Assembly (NCBI GenBank): GCA_035500775.1 | Contig: DATJWY010000255.1 | Span: forward strand, 1 to 8,613 | Length of the DNA stretch: 8,613 bases | Source: DATJWY01 sp035500775 | GTDB lineage: Bacteria > Pseudomonadota > Alphaproteobacteria > Acetobacterales > Acetobacteraceae | Reading direction: 5' to 3' | Part shown: positions 1 through 5,687 of the stretch, in pieces | How positions within the stretch are numbered: position 1 is the stretch's first letter | Layout of the letters: each line of letters starts with the position of its first letter | Made by a program: the position numbers and the translations under genes | The notes under the pieces: generated by a model | Database searches by the model: none | What the model was told of the DNA's origin: nothing | The model's input: the letters and a program-made list of their open reading frames with translations, nothing else

Positions 1-36
1 CAGGGCCGGTCCGCCACTCGCGCAAGGGCCTCTGTC

Positions 37-137
37 ATACCAACCCGCGAAGACATTGACCCATCCCGACCGTGCTGGACCCTGCCCCGCAAGGCTTGGC
101 CCGACTGGAGAGGGTCAGCCTTTCCGCGGGTTGGTAT
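37..137. repeat. 101-bp segment bounded by a perfect 13-bp inverted repeat
   Basis: ATACCAACCCGCG at 37-49 is exactly complementary to CGCGGGTTGGTAT at 125-137. A second, smaller inverted repeat (GACCCT 78-83, AGGGTC 111-116) lies inside, so the segment could fold as a nested structure or cruciform. No transposase frame fits within 101 bases and I see no clear target-site duplication at the ends. It could be a small non-autonomous element (MITE-like), a structured intergenic repeat, or part of a structured RNA. The repeat itself is certain; the interpretation is open. Confidence 0.55.
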
Positions 138-155
138 TAGAGCAATATCCGAAGG

Positions 156-182
156 TTCCGCCGCTCCGCAGGAGCGGTGGAA
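156..182. other. Strong 12-bp hairpin, possible terminator
   Basis: The arms 156-167 and 171-182 pair over 12 positions with one G-U wobble (160/178) around the three-base loop GCA. No T-run follows, so it is not a classical intrinsic terminator. It abuts the dispersed repeat copy at 179-210. It may lie at the 3' end of a gene left of the window, but that is inference. Confidence 0.5.
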
Positions 183-210
183 TGGCCACGGAGGGAAAGC
201 CCCTGGCCTT
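179..210 (+). repeat. Dispersed intergenic repeat, copy A
   Basis: This 32-base stretch (GGAATGGCCACGGAGGGA, then AAGCCCCTGGCCTT) matches the reverse complement of 8268-8297 with one substitution and one or two single-base length differences. Its 3' core also resembles 1215-1228. The copies occur only in intergenic, terminator-like positions, so they look like one family of structured intergenic repeats rather than coding sequence. Confidence 0.6.
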
Positions 211-571
211 TCAGATAGGTCGATCAATAAGGCAGTTGGTGCGGGGCACTGTTTCGAAACGGACAGTTATGGCCCGTGGAGAAATTATTGAATTGATAAT
301 ATTATGCTGTCGAACAATTTTCTGTAAAATAAATGAAAAGATTTGGTGGTTATTTTTAATAACCCCTAACCGAATTTGTATCCTGTGGTCGTACGCGCCG
401 GCCGATGTTGGTAACTATAATTTATTATTGCGTAACCAGATCATCTTATCAGTCTTTCTGCCGGTGCGTTGCTGACTTGGATCAACATGGCATCGCCTTT
501 GATACGGCGGGGGCGTGGAAGCCATTGGCCGGCAGGACAGGACGCCTCTCGCGCAATTAGGAACCGCTCTC
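211..571. other. Non-coding region with an AT-rich island
   Basis: No convincing gene is visible here. Counting bases over 281-380 gives 25 G/C in 100, far below the GC-rich genes around it. The island holds the palindrome ATAATATTAT (296-305) and a hairpin with arms GGTTATT (348-354) and AATAACC (358-364) around TTT. A TATAAT hexamer lies at 416-421, but I see no -35 box at the right spacing, so no promoter is called. The region presumably carries the promoter of the DUF992 gene at 572. A 139-residue open frame at 56-475 runs through the repeats and island and looks spurious. Confidence 0.5.
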
Positions 572-1069
572 ATGAATGCGAGTCATCGTGGGCTGATTGC
601 CGCCGTCGCGTTGCTTGCCGCCGGTGCGGTAACCGGAAGCCCTGCCTCGGCCCGGGAAGGCGGCGTAAAGGCTGGCTTTCTCACATGTAACGTGTCCAGC
701 GGATGGGGTTTGATTTTCGGATCATTCCGCTCCATCAAATGCGAGTATTCTCCGGTGGCTGGCTTCAGCGAGAGTTACACAGGCGCCATCAATAAGTTCG
801 GTGTCGATATTGGTTACCTGGACTCCGGCGTCATCGTGTGGGCCGTCTTAGCGCCGACGGCGATCATTGCCCCCGGCGCCCTGGCTGGCAATTATGCCGG
901 TGTAACCGGCAGTGCCGCGGTTGCCATCGGCGGTGGTGCCTACGTCCTCGTCGGAGGGTCCGGGCACCATTTCACGTTGCAGCCAGTCAGTATGGAGGGC
1001 CAGATTGGCCTCAATGTTGCCGTTGGCGTCGCGTCACTTGAACTCAAGGCGGAAAATGCCGGACCGTAA
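572..1069 (+). CDS. Secreted DUF992 family protein
   Basis: The 165-residue product matches the DUF992 pattern as I know it: a TCNV..GWG opening, a second Cys before a YSP motif, then KFGVDIG, a VWAV.AP stretch, GALAG.YAG, a Gly/Ala-rich segment, and a C-terminal LQPVS.EG..GLNVA block. Residues 1-27 form a signal peptide (Arg6, hydrophobic core about 8-20, cleavage predicted after Ala-Ser-Ala), so the protein is probably exported to the periplasm. Cys39 and Cys57 could form a disulfide. The ATG at 572 is chosen because AGGAA (559-563) lies 8 bases upstream and it places the signal peptide at the N-terminus; an in-frame upstream ATG at 515 would bury it. The gene stands alone and is followed by a strong terminator. 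Its molecular function is unknown. Base composition looks less GC-rich than the his genes. Confidence 0.85.
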   Translation: MNASHRGLIAAVALLAAGAVTGSPASAREGGVKAGFLTCNVSSGWGLIFGSFRSIKCEYSPVAGFSESYTGAINKFGVDIGYLDSGVIVWAVLAPTAIIAPGALAGNYAGVTGSAAVAIGGGAYVLVGGSGHHFTLQPVSMEGQIGLNVAVGVASLELKAENAGP

Positions 1070-1160
1070 CCTGGCTTTATAGTGCCAGCGTCAAATTCAC
1101 GTCGCGTCATCTGGCGCGAGCGTGAGTCATTAATTTAAGAAAGTCAAATTCTTGGGGGTT

Positions 1161-1209
1161 GGGGCCTCAAGGCCCCGTCGTGCGCAGGCACGCCTCGCGT
1201 GACGGGGCC
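1161..1209. other. GC-rich hairpin cluster between convergent genes
   Basis: GGGGCC (1161-1166) pairs with GGCCCC (1171-1176). Alternatively GGCCCCGTC (1171-1179) pairs perfectly with GACGGGGCC (1201-1209), enclosing a smaller stem CGTGC/GCACG (1179-1183, 1188-1192). These are mutually exclusive folds next to the terminator at 1206-1229. The position between the convergent DUF992 and hslU genes suggests a role in ending transcription from both sides. Confidence 0.5.
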
Positions 1210-1229
1210 AGGGCAGAGCCCTGGCCTTT
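1206..1229 (+). terminator. Rho-independent terminator after the DUF992 gene
   Basis: GGCCAGGGC (1206-1214) and GCCCTGGCC (1218-1226) form a perfect 9-bp stem with an AGA loop, followed directly by TTT and then a T-rich stretch to about 1236. It sits about 140 bases after the DUF992 stop and reads in that gene's direction. The 3' arm with its T-run (1215-1228) is identical over 14 bases to the complement of 8268-8281, so the terminator belongs to the repeat family seen elsewhere in the window. Confidence 0.7.
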
Positions 1230-1250
1230 GGTTGTTCCGATGCCACCTCG

Positions 1251-2570
1251 TCAGAGAATAAACCGGCTCAGATCCCCCTTCTGCGCCAGCGGCGCCACCT
1301 TCTCGAGCACATAGGCCGCGTCCACCTGCACCGACTCGCCGGGCCGGTCGCTCGCGGTGAAGCTGATCTCCTCTAGCAGCCGCTCCAGCACCGTCGCGAG
1401 GCGCCGGGCGCCGATATTCTCCACCCGGTCATTGATGTCCGCCGCCAGCTCCGCCAGCGCGTCCACTGCGTCGTCGGCGAAGGTGAGTGTCATCTGCTCG
1501 GTCTGCATCAGCGCCGTGTATTGCTTCAGCAGCGAGTGCTCGGGCTCGGTGAGGATGCGCCGGAGATCGGCGCGCGAGAGCGGCGCGAGTTCCACCCGGA
1601 TCGGCAGCCGGCCCTGCAGCTCGGGCAGCAGGTCGGCGGGCTTGGCGAGGTGGAAGGCGCCGGAGGCGATGAACAGGATGTGGTCGGTCTTGACCGGCCC
1701 ATGTTTGGTGGAGACGGTGGTGCCCTCGATCAGCGGCAGCAGGTCGCGCTGCACCCCCTCGCGGGAGACGTCGCCGCCGCGGAATCCGCCCTCGCTGCTG
1801 CGGGCGCAGACCTTGTCGATCTCGTCGAGGAAGACGATGCCGTTATTCTCGGCGTGGCGCAGCGCGTCGCGGGTCAGCTTCTCGCTGTCGAGCAACCGGT
1901 CCGCCTCCTCGCGCTGCAGAATCGGGCGGGCGGCGGAGACGCGCAGCCGCTTCTGCTGATGCCGTCCGCCGAACATGCCCTTCATCATCTCGCCGAGATT
2001 GATCATCTGGGCCGGCGGCATGCCCGGCATGTCGATCTGGCCGACCGCCGCGCCGCCGCTCTCGGCCACGCTGATCTCGACCTCTTTCTCCTCCAGCTCG
2101 CCGTCGCGCAGCATGCGGCGGAACTTGTTCTTGGTCTCGGCGCTCGCGGTCTCGCCGACCAGGGCATTGACCAGCCGCTCCTCCGCCGCTTCCGCCGCGC
2201 GCGCCTCCACCTCCTTGCGGCTGGTCTCGCGCAGCATGGTGATGCTGACTTCCACCAGGTCGCGGACGATGCTCTCCACGTCGCGGCCGACATAGCCGAC
2301 CTCGGTGAAGCGGGTCGCCTCCACCTTGAGGAACGGGGCCTGGGCGAGCTTCGCCAGCCGGCGGGCGATCTCGGTCTTGCCGCAGCCGGTGGGGCCGATC
2401 ATCAGGATGTTCTTCGGCACCACTTCCTCGCGCAGCCCCTCGGGGAGGCGGGCGCGCCGCCAGCGGTTGCGCAGCGCGATGGCGACGGCGCGCTTGGCGT
2501 CGTTCTGGCCGACGATGAAACGGTCGAGTTCCGCGACGATCTCGCGCGGCGCGTAGGTGGGGACGTCCAT
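1251..2570 (-). CDS. hslU: ATP-dependent protease ATPase subunit HslU
   Basis: HslU is the AAA+ unfoldase that caps HslV in the cytoplasmic HslVU (ClpYQ) protease, unfolding substrates with ATP. The 439-residue product is close to the usual family length (E. coli 443). Visible features: a conserved opening (PREIVAELDRFIVGQ), Walker A GPTGCGKT (59-66), the pore loop GYVG (92-95), an acidic and Met/Gly-rich I-domain at about 105-240, Walker B VFLDEID (246-252), a sensor-2 GARR near 387-390, and the C-terminal SRFIL tail that docks into HslV pockets. The start at 2570 is chosen because the family begins a few residues before PREIV; an upstream in-frame extension to 2855 lies inside hslV and is spurious. 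The start overlaps the hslV stop by one base (TGATG), so translation is probably coupled. Confidence 0.97.
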   Translation of the reverse strand: MDVPTYAPREIVAELDRFIVGQNDAKRAVAIALRNRWRRARLPEGLREEVVPKNILMIGPTGCGKTEIARRLAKLAQAPFLKVEATRFTEVGYVGRDVESIVRDLVEVSITMLRETSRKEVEARAAEAAEERLVNALVGETASAETKNKFRRMLRDGELEEKEVEISVAESGGAAVGQIDMPGMPPAQMINLGEMMKGMFGGRHQQKRLRVSAARPILQREEADRLLDSEKLTRDALRHAENNGIVFLDEIDKVCARSSEGGFRGGDVSREGVQRDLLPLIEGTTVSTKHGPVKTDHILFIASGAFHLAKPADLLPELQGRLPIRVELAPLSRADLRRILTEPEHSLLKQYTALMQTEQMTLTFADDAVDALAELAADINDRVENIGARRLATVLERLLEEISFTASDRPGESVQVDAAYVLEKVAPLAQKGDLSRFIL

Positions 2571-3148
2571 CAGCCTGCTTCCCCGATGCGTTCGAGCGTC
2601 AGGTGGTGATTGGTATAGACGCAGATATCGCCGGCGATGCGCATGGCGCGGCGGGCGATATCCTCGGCGGAAAACCCCTCGATCGCGACCAGCGCCCGCG
2701 CCGCGGCAAGGGCGTAATTGCCGCCCGAGCCGATCGCGATGATGCCGTCCTCCGGCTCCAGCACGTCGCCATTGCCGGTCAGGGTGTAGCTGTGCTCGCG
2801 GTCCGCGACGGCCATCATCGCTTCCAGCCGGCGCAGGTAGCGGTCGGTGCGCCAATCCTTGGCCAGTTCCACGCAGGCGCGTTCGAGCTGGCTCGGAAAG
2901 CGTTCGAGCTTGGCTTCGAGCCGCTCCAGCAAGGTGAAGGCATCGGCGGTGGCGCCGGCGAAGCCGGCCAGCACCGATCCCCCGGCGCCGATGCGGCGCA
3001 CCTTGCGGGCGTTGCCCTTGATGATGGTCGGGCCGAGGCTCACCTGTCCGTCACCGGCCATGGCGACCTCGCCGCCCTTGCGGACGCAGAGGATGGTGGT
3101 GCCGTGCCACCCGATGGGGTCGTGCCCCGATGTGTTATGAGACTGCAT
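2570..3148 (-). CDS. hslV: ATP-dependent protease proteolytic subunit HslV
   Basis: HslV is the N-terminal-threonine peptidase of HslVU, a proteasome beta-subunit relative that forms a double hexamer. The 192-residue product has a 16-residue propeptide ending Trp-His-Gly, as in other alphaproteobacterial HslV, and processing should expose Thr17 as the catalytic nucleophile. In mature numbering, Asp17 (AGDGQ) and Lys33 (GNARKVRR) are in place, as are GFAGATADAFTL, ELAKDWRTDR, TGNGDV, IGSGG and AGDICVYTNH. The ATG at 3148 is the only start consistent with this short propeptide; an upstream in-frame start at 3238 would add 30 unsupported residues. Only a weak ribosome-binding site is visible upstream. 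It is first in the hslVU operon and is transcribed divergently from hisB across a 133-base gap. Confidence 0.97.
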   Translation of the reverse strand: MQSHNTSGHDPIGWHGTTILCVRKGGEVAMAGDGQVSLGPTIIKGNARKVRRIGAGGSVLAGFAGATADAFTLLERLEAKLERFPSQLERACVELAKDWRTDRYLRRLEAMMAVADREHSYTLTGNGDVLEPEDGIIAIGSGGNYALAAARALVAIEGFSAEDIARRAMRIAGDICVYTNHHLTLERIGEAG

Positions 3149-3157
3149 GACCGCCGG

Positions 3158-3186
3158 ATAATGGGCCTCGCGGTGCGCGAAACAAG
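3158..3186 (-). promoter_or_regulatory. Possible heat-shock (sigma-32) promoter of hslVU
   Basis: Read on the minus strand, CTTGTTT (3186-3180) is followed after 14 bases by CCCATTAT (3165-3158). This resembles the known sigma-32 pattern CTTGAAA, 13-15 bases, CCCCATNT, with a few mismatches. hslVU is a classical heat-shock operon, which supports the match. The -10-like element ends only 9 bases before the hslV ATG, so transcription would begin within a few bases of the start codon. Confidence 0.4.
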
Positions 3187-3281
3187 CGGAAACAGGATGG
3201 CACGCGCCGGTTCTCCGCCGGCCCGGCCCGTTCCTCACGTCTCTCTTTCGCCTTGGTCGCTAATGCCCTAGTGAGAACCGC

Positions 3282-3902
3282 ATGAGCGCCTCCGCCATTG
3301 TCGCGACCCCGACCCGCCGCGTCGCGACCCTGACCCGCACCACGTCGGAAACCGATATCTCCGTCTCGCTCTGCCTGGACGGTACCGGGGAGGCGCGCAT
3401 CGCCACCGGCATCGGCTTCCTGGACCACATGCTGACCGCGCTCGCGCGCCATGCGCTGCTTGACCTGCATGTCGAGGCGACCGGCGATCTGCATATCGAT
3501 TTCCACCACACCACCGAGGATGTCGGCATTGTCATCGGCCGCGCCGTGGACGAGGCGCTGGGCGAGAAGCGCGGCATACGCCGTTTCGGCCAGGCGCTGG
3601 TGCCGATGGACGAGGCGCTGGCGGAAGCCGCGATCGACATTTCCGGCCGCCCCTTCCTGGCCTGGAACGTCGCCTTCCCGCGCGACAAGGTGGGGGAGAT
3701 GGACACCGAGTTGTTCGAGGAATTCTTCCGCGCCTTCGCCTTCAACGCGAAGCTGACCCTGCATGTCAGCCAGCGGGCCGGGCACAACACGCACCACATC
3801 GCCGAAGCCTGCTTCAAGGCGGTGGCGCGGGCGCTGCGTATGGCGGTGGAGCCGGACCCGCGCGCCGCCGGGGCCATCCCGTCCACCAAGGGGGCGCTTT
3901 GA
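3282..3902 (+). CDS. hisB: Imidazoleglycerol-phosphate dehydratase
   Basis: HisB dehydrates imidazoleglycerol phosphate to imidazoleacetol phosphate in histidine synthesis, using a Mn-binding active site. The 206-residue product is the monofunctional form, without the histidinol-phosphatase domain of enterobacterial HisB. Metal and active-site motifs are intact: GFLDHML (45-51), HHTTED (75-80) and GHNTHHIAEA (167-176). The sequence ends with the usual IPSTKG tail. The ATG at 3282 is preceded by GAGAA at 3273-3277. It opens the plus-strand his operon, divergent from hslV. I could not identify a convincing promoter, nor a His-codon-rich leader peptide, in 3149-3281. Its TGA stop overlaps the TTG start of the next gene. 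Confidence 0.97.
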   Translation: MSASAIVATPTRRVATLTRTTSETDISVSLCLDGTGEARIATGIGFLDHMLTALARHALLDLHVEATGDLHIDFHHTTEDVGIVIGRAVDEALGEKRGIRRFGQALVPMDEALAEAAIDISGRPFLAWNVAFPRDKVGEMDTELFEEFFRAFAFNAKLTLHVSQRAGHNTHHIAEACFKAVARALRMAVEPDPRAAGAIPSTKGAL

Positions 3903-4267
3903 GGATCTACACCGCGCATCTGCGGGCGGGCGCGGCGCCGGTGTTGGTGCGCGAGGGCTTCGCCTGGGGCGCGTTCTTTCTCGGGCCGGTCTGGCTGCTG
4001 GCGCACCGCGCCTGGATCGCCGGCATCCTGGCGTTCGCCGCCATGATCGCCGTCGGAGCGCTGCCGGCGGGGGAGGGGCGCATGGCGCTCGCCGCCGCCC
4101 TCATGCTGGCGTTCGGCCTGTTCGGTAACGATCTGCGCCGCTTCGGCCTCTCCCGGCGCGGCTTCTCGCTCGCCCATGTGGTCGCGGCCGCGAACCGTGA
4201 CGCAGCCTTCTCGCGCCTGCTGGACGCGCGGGCCGATCTGCTGCCGGCGCTGGCGGGGCGGGCATGA
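3899..4267 (+). CDS. DUF2628 family small membrane protein
   Basis: The 122-residue product starts RIYTAHLR and continues with VREGFAWGAFFLGPVWLL, the pattern I associate with DUF2628 proteins. Hydrophobic segments at about 24-35, 39-55 and 62-76 suggest an inner-membrane protein; the C-terminal 45 residues are more polar and Arg-rich. The start is TTG at 3899, overlapping the hisB stop by four bases (TTGA). It is chosen because no ATG or GTG precedes the conserved N-terminal motif. The stop overlaps the hisH start (ATGA), so expression is probably coupled on both sides. No role in histidine synthesis is known to me. Family assignment is from pattern recognition. Confidence 0.75.
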   Translation: MRIYTAHLRAGAAPVLVREGFAWGAFFLGPVWLLAHRAWIAGILAFAAMIAVGALPAGEGRMALAAALMLAFGLFGNDLRRFGLSRRGFSLAHVVAAANRDAAFSRLLDARADLLPALAGRA

Positions 4268-4905
4268 TGCGCGTCGCGGTCATTGATTACGGCAGCGGCA
4301 ACCTCGCCTCCGCCTCGCGCGCGGTGGCGGTCGCCGCCGGGCGGGAAGGGATCGCGGCCGAGGTCGTGGTGACGAACGACCCGGACGCGGTCGCCCGGGC
4401 GGATCGGATCGTGCTGCCGGGGCAGGGCGCCTTCGCGGATTGCGCCCATGGCCTCGCCGCCATCCCCGGCCTGCGCGACGCGATCATCGCCGCCACCGCC
4501 GCTGGCGCGCCGTTCCTCGGCATCTGCGTCGGCATGCAGCTGATGGCCGAGCGCGGTCTGGAGCATGCGGTCACCCCCGGCTTCGGCTGGATCAGCGGCG
4601 AGATCGCCCGCATGCAGCCCGGCCCGGGGCTGCGCCTGCCGCAAATGGGCTGGAACGCGCTCGATTTCGTGCCCGGCGCGCACCCTCTGCTGAACGGGCT
4701 CGAGGTCGGCGATCACGTCTATTTCGTCCACAGCTACGCGCTGCGGGCGCATGATCAGGCCGACGTGCTGGCGACCACCGATTACGGCGGTCCCGTGCCC
4801 GCCATCGTGGCACGGGGCAACCGCGCCGGTACGCAATTCCATGTCGAGAAGAGCCAGGAGGTCGGTTTGCGCCTGCTCGGCAACTTCCTGCGGTGGACAC
4901 CGTGA
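4264..4905 (+). CDS. hisH: Imidazole glycerol phosphate synthase glutaminase subunit HisH
   Basis: HisH is the class I glutamine amidotransferase subunit that hydrolyses glutamine and passes ammonia to HisF. The 213-residue product is of normal length. The catalytic triad is visible: Cys88 in the nucleophile elbow GICVGMQ, with His193 and Glu195 in FHVEKSQ. The N-terminal IDYGSGNL and the LPGQGAFADC oxyanion-region motif are typical, and QMGWN and YFVHSY are also present. Two consecutive ATG codons (4264 and 4267) can serve as start; the first overlaps the DUF2628 stop as ATGA. Its partner hisF lies downstream at 6613, separated by a GNAT gene and hisA. Its stop overlaps the probable GTG start of the GNAT gene. 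Confidence 0.97.
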   Translation: MMRVAVIDYGSGNLASASRAVAVAAGREGIAAEVVVTNDPDAVARADRIVLPGQGAFADCAHGLAAIPGLRDAIIAATAAGAPFLGICVGMQLMAERGLEHAVTPGFGWISGEIARMQPGPGLRLPQMGWNALDFVPGAHPLLNGLEVGDHVYFVHSYALRAHDQADVLATTDYGGPVPAIVARGNRAGTQFHVEKSQEVGLRLLGNFLRWTP

Positions 4906-5570
4906 TCCAGGGGGGTGATGACGCCACGCTCCAGAGGAGCGATATCACCACGTCTCCGAGGGGCGATATCACCACGCCCCCGCGGGGCGATATCCCTCCC
5001 ACGCCCCCGAGGGGCGATGCCGCCCCGCGCCGGCAGGTGCCATCCCTCGCGGTCGAACGGGCCAGCGAGATCGGCGATGACGACCTGCATGCCCTGTGTG
5101 AGGCGACCAACGCCGCGATCCTGGAAGGCGGCGGCTTCGGCTGGGTCAACCCGCCGGGGATGCAGGCGCTGGAGCGGTATTTCCGCGGCGTGCTGCTGGT
5201 GCCGGAGCGCGAGTTGTTCGTCGCCCGCGCCGACGGGGTGATCGTCGGATCGGCCCAGCTCGTCCGGCCCTCGCGCAACAACGAGGCGCAGGCCTTCGCC
5301 GCCACCCTGATGCACGCCTATGTCGCGCCCTATGCGCGCGGCTTCGGTCTCGGCCGCATGATGGTCCAGCGGGTGGAGGAGGGCGCGCGGGCGCTCGGCT
5401 ACCAGGTGCTGAACCTGGATGTGCGGGAGACCCAGGAGGCGGCGATCCGCATGCTGGAATCGCTCGGCTATGAATGCTGGGGCACCCATCCCGCCTATGC
5501 GCGCGTCGGTGGCCGGACCCTGCGTGGGCTTTATTTCTTCAAGCGGCTGCAGAAGGAAGCGAAGGCGTGA
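4902..5570 (+). CDS. GNAT family N-acetyltransferase with repeat-bearing N-terminus
   Basis: The product (222 residues from GTG 4902) has a GNAT fold. The acetyl-CoA loop Arg-Gly-Phe-Gly-Leu-Gly is at 146-151, after a beta-strand around 135-141. It is followed by a helix, the strand YQVLNLDVR and a motif-B-like MLESLGYECWG. Substrate is unknown; the family acetylates amines on small molecules or proteins. Residues about 6-39 are a low-complexity segment (RGDITTPP-like) encoded by a 24-bp tandem repeat, unlike any core GNAT sequence. GTG 4902 is preferred because it overlaps the hisH stop (GTGA). GTG 4893 would add three residues, and GTG 5037 would start after the repeat, giving 177 residues. 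The gene sits inside the his operon but has no known step there. The exact start is uncertain. Confidence 0.82.
   Translation: MIQGGDDATLQRSDITTSPRGDITTPPRGDIPPTPPRGDAAPRRQVPSLAVERASEIGDDDLHALCEATNAAILEGGGFGWVNPPGMQALERYFRGVLLVPERELFVARADGVIVGSAQLVRPSRNNEAQAFAATLMHAYVAPYARGFGLGRMMVQRVEEGARALGYQVLNLDVRETQEAAIRMLESLGYECWGTHPAYARVGGRTLRGLYFFKRLQKEAKA
4916..5014 (+). repeat. 24-bp in-frame tandem repeat, four units
   Basis: Units at 4916-4939 (diverged), 4940-4963, 4964-4987 and 4988-5014 (27 bases, a 3-base insertion) share the pattern CGATATCACCACG then CCCCGMGGGG-like, and a partial fifth begins at 5015. Each better-preserved unit carries the palindrome GATATC and a near or perfect palindrome of the CCCCGCGGGG type. 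All unit lengths are multiples of three, so copy-number change would not shift the GNAT frame. It encodes the 8-residue motif RGDITTPP with variations. Confidence 0.85.
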
Positions 5571-5642
5571 TGCCGGCGCGCTTCCATCCGCCATCATCAG
5601 CCGCCACCGCCATCGGCATGCGCCGGGCGGCTTTGGAAACCG

Positions 5643-5668
5643 GGCCGGGTGGCGCTGTCCGCCCGGCC
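5643..5668 (+). other. Hairpin upstream of hisA
   Basis: GGCCGGGTGG (5643-5652) pairs with CCGCCCGGCC (5659-5668) over ten positions with one G-U wobble and a six-base loop. It lies in the 117-base gap between the GNAT stop and hisA, ending about 19 bases before the hisA ATG. No T-run follows. It could influence mRNA stability or hisA translation, or be only a by-product of GC-rich sequence. Confidence 0.4.
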
Positions 5669-5687
5669 GCATCGTTGTGAGACCTCC

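Noticed and set aside
416..421. TATAAT as the -10 box of a DUF992 promoter
   Set aside because: There is no acceptable -35 hexamer at 16-18 bases and no extended -10 TG, so it may be chance in AT-rich sequence.
56..475. 139-residue plus-strand frame in the left intergenic region
   Set aside because: It runs through an inverted repeat, a hairpin, a dispersed repeat and an AT-rich island, with abrupt composition change and no family resemblance.
1521..2609. 362-residue plus-strand frame opposite hslU
   Set aside because: It is antisense to hslU, which has intact Walker motifs and a conserved C-terminus. The Leu/Ala/Asp/His composition is that of a shadow.
2571..2855. N-terminal extension of HslU to 2855
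   Set aside because: It overlaps hslV in another frame, is Arg/Gly-rich, and the family N-terminus begins at the 2570 start.
3149..3281. Histidine attenuator with a His-rich leader peptide before hisB
   Set aside because: No short frame with consecutive His codons and no terminator/antiterminator pair was found in the 133-base gap.
3260..4842. Overlapping minus-strand frames opposite hisB, DUF2628 and hisH
   Set aside because: They are shadows of conserved genes, with no domain and no ribosome-binding site.
4916..5014. Tandem repeat as a CRISPR-like array
   Set aside because: Units are contiguous at 24-27 bases with no unique spacers, lie in a coding frame, and no cas genes are present.
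4916..5014. RGD tripeptides as an adhesion motif
   Set aside because: They arise from the repeat unit, and the protein is an intracellular GNAT without a signal peptide.
5570..5680. Short 36-residue frame beginning at the TGATG after the GNAT stop
   Set aside because: It has no domain, runs through the hairpin before hisA, and has no visible ribosome-binding site beyond the chance overlap.
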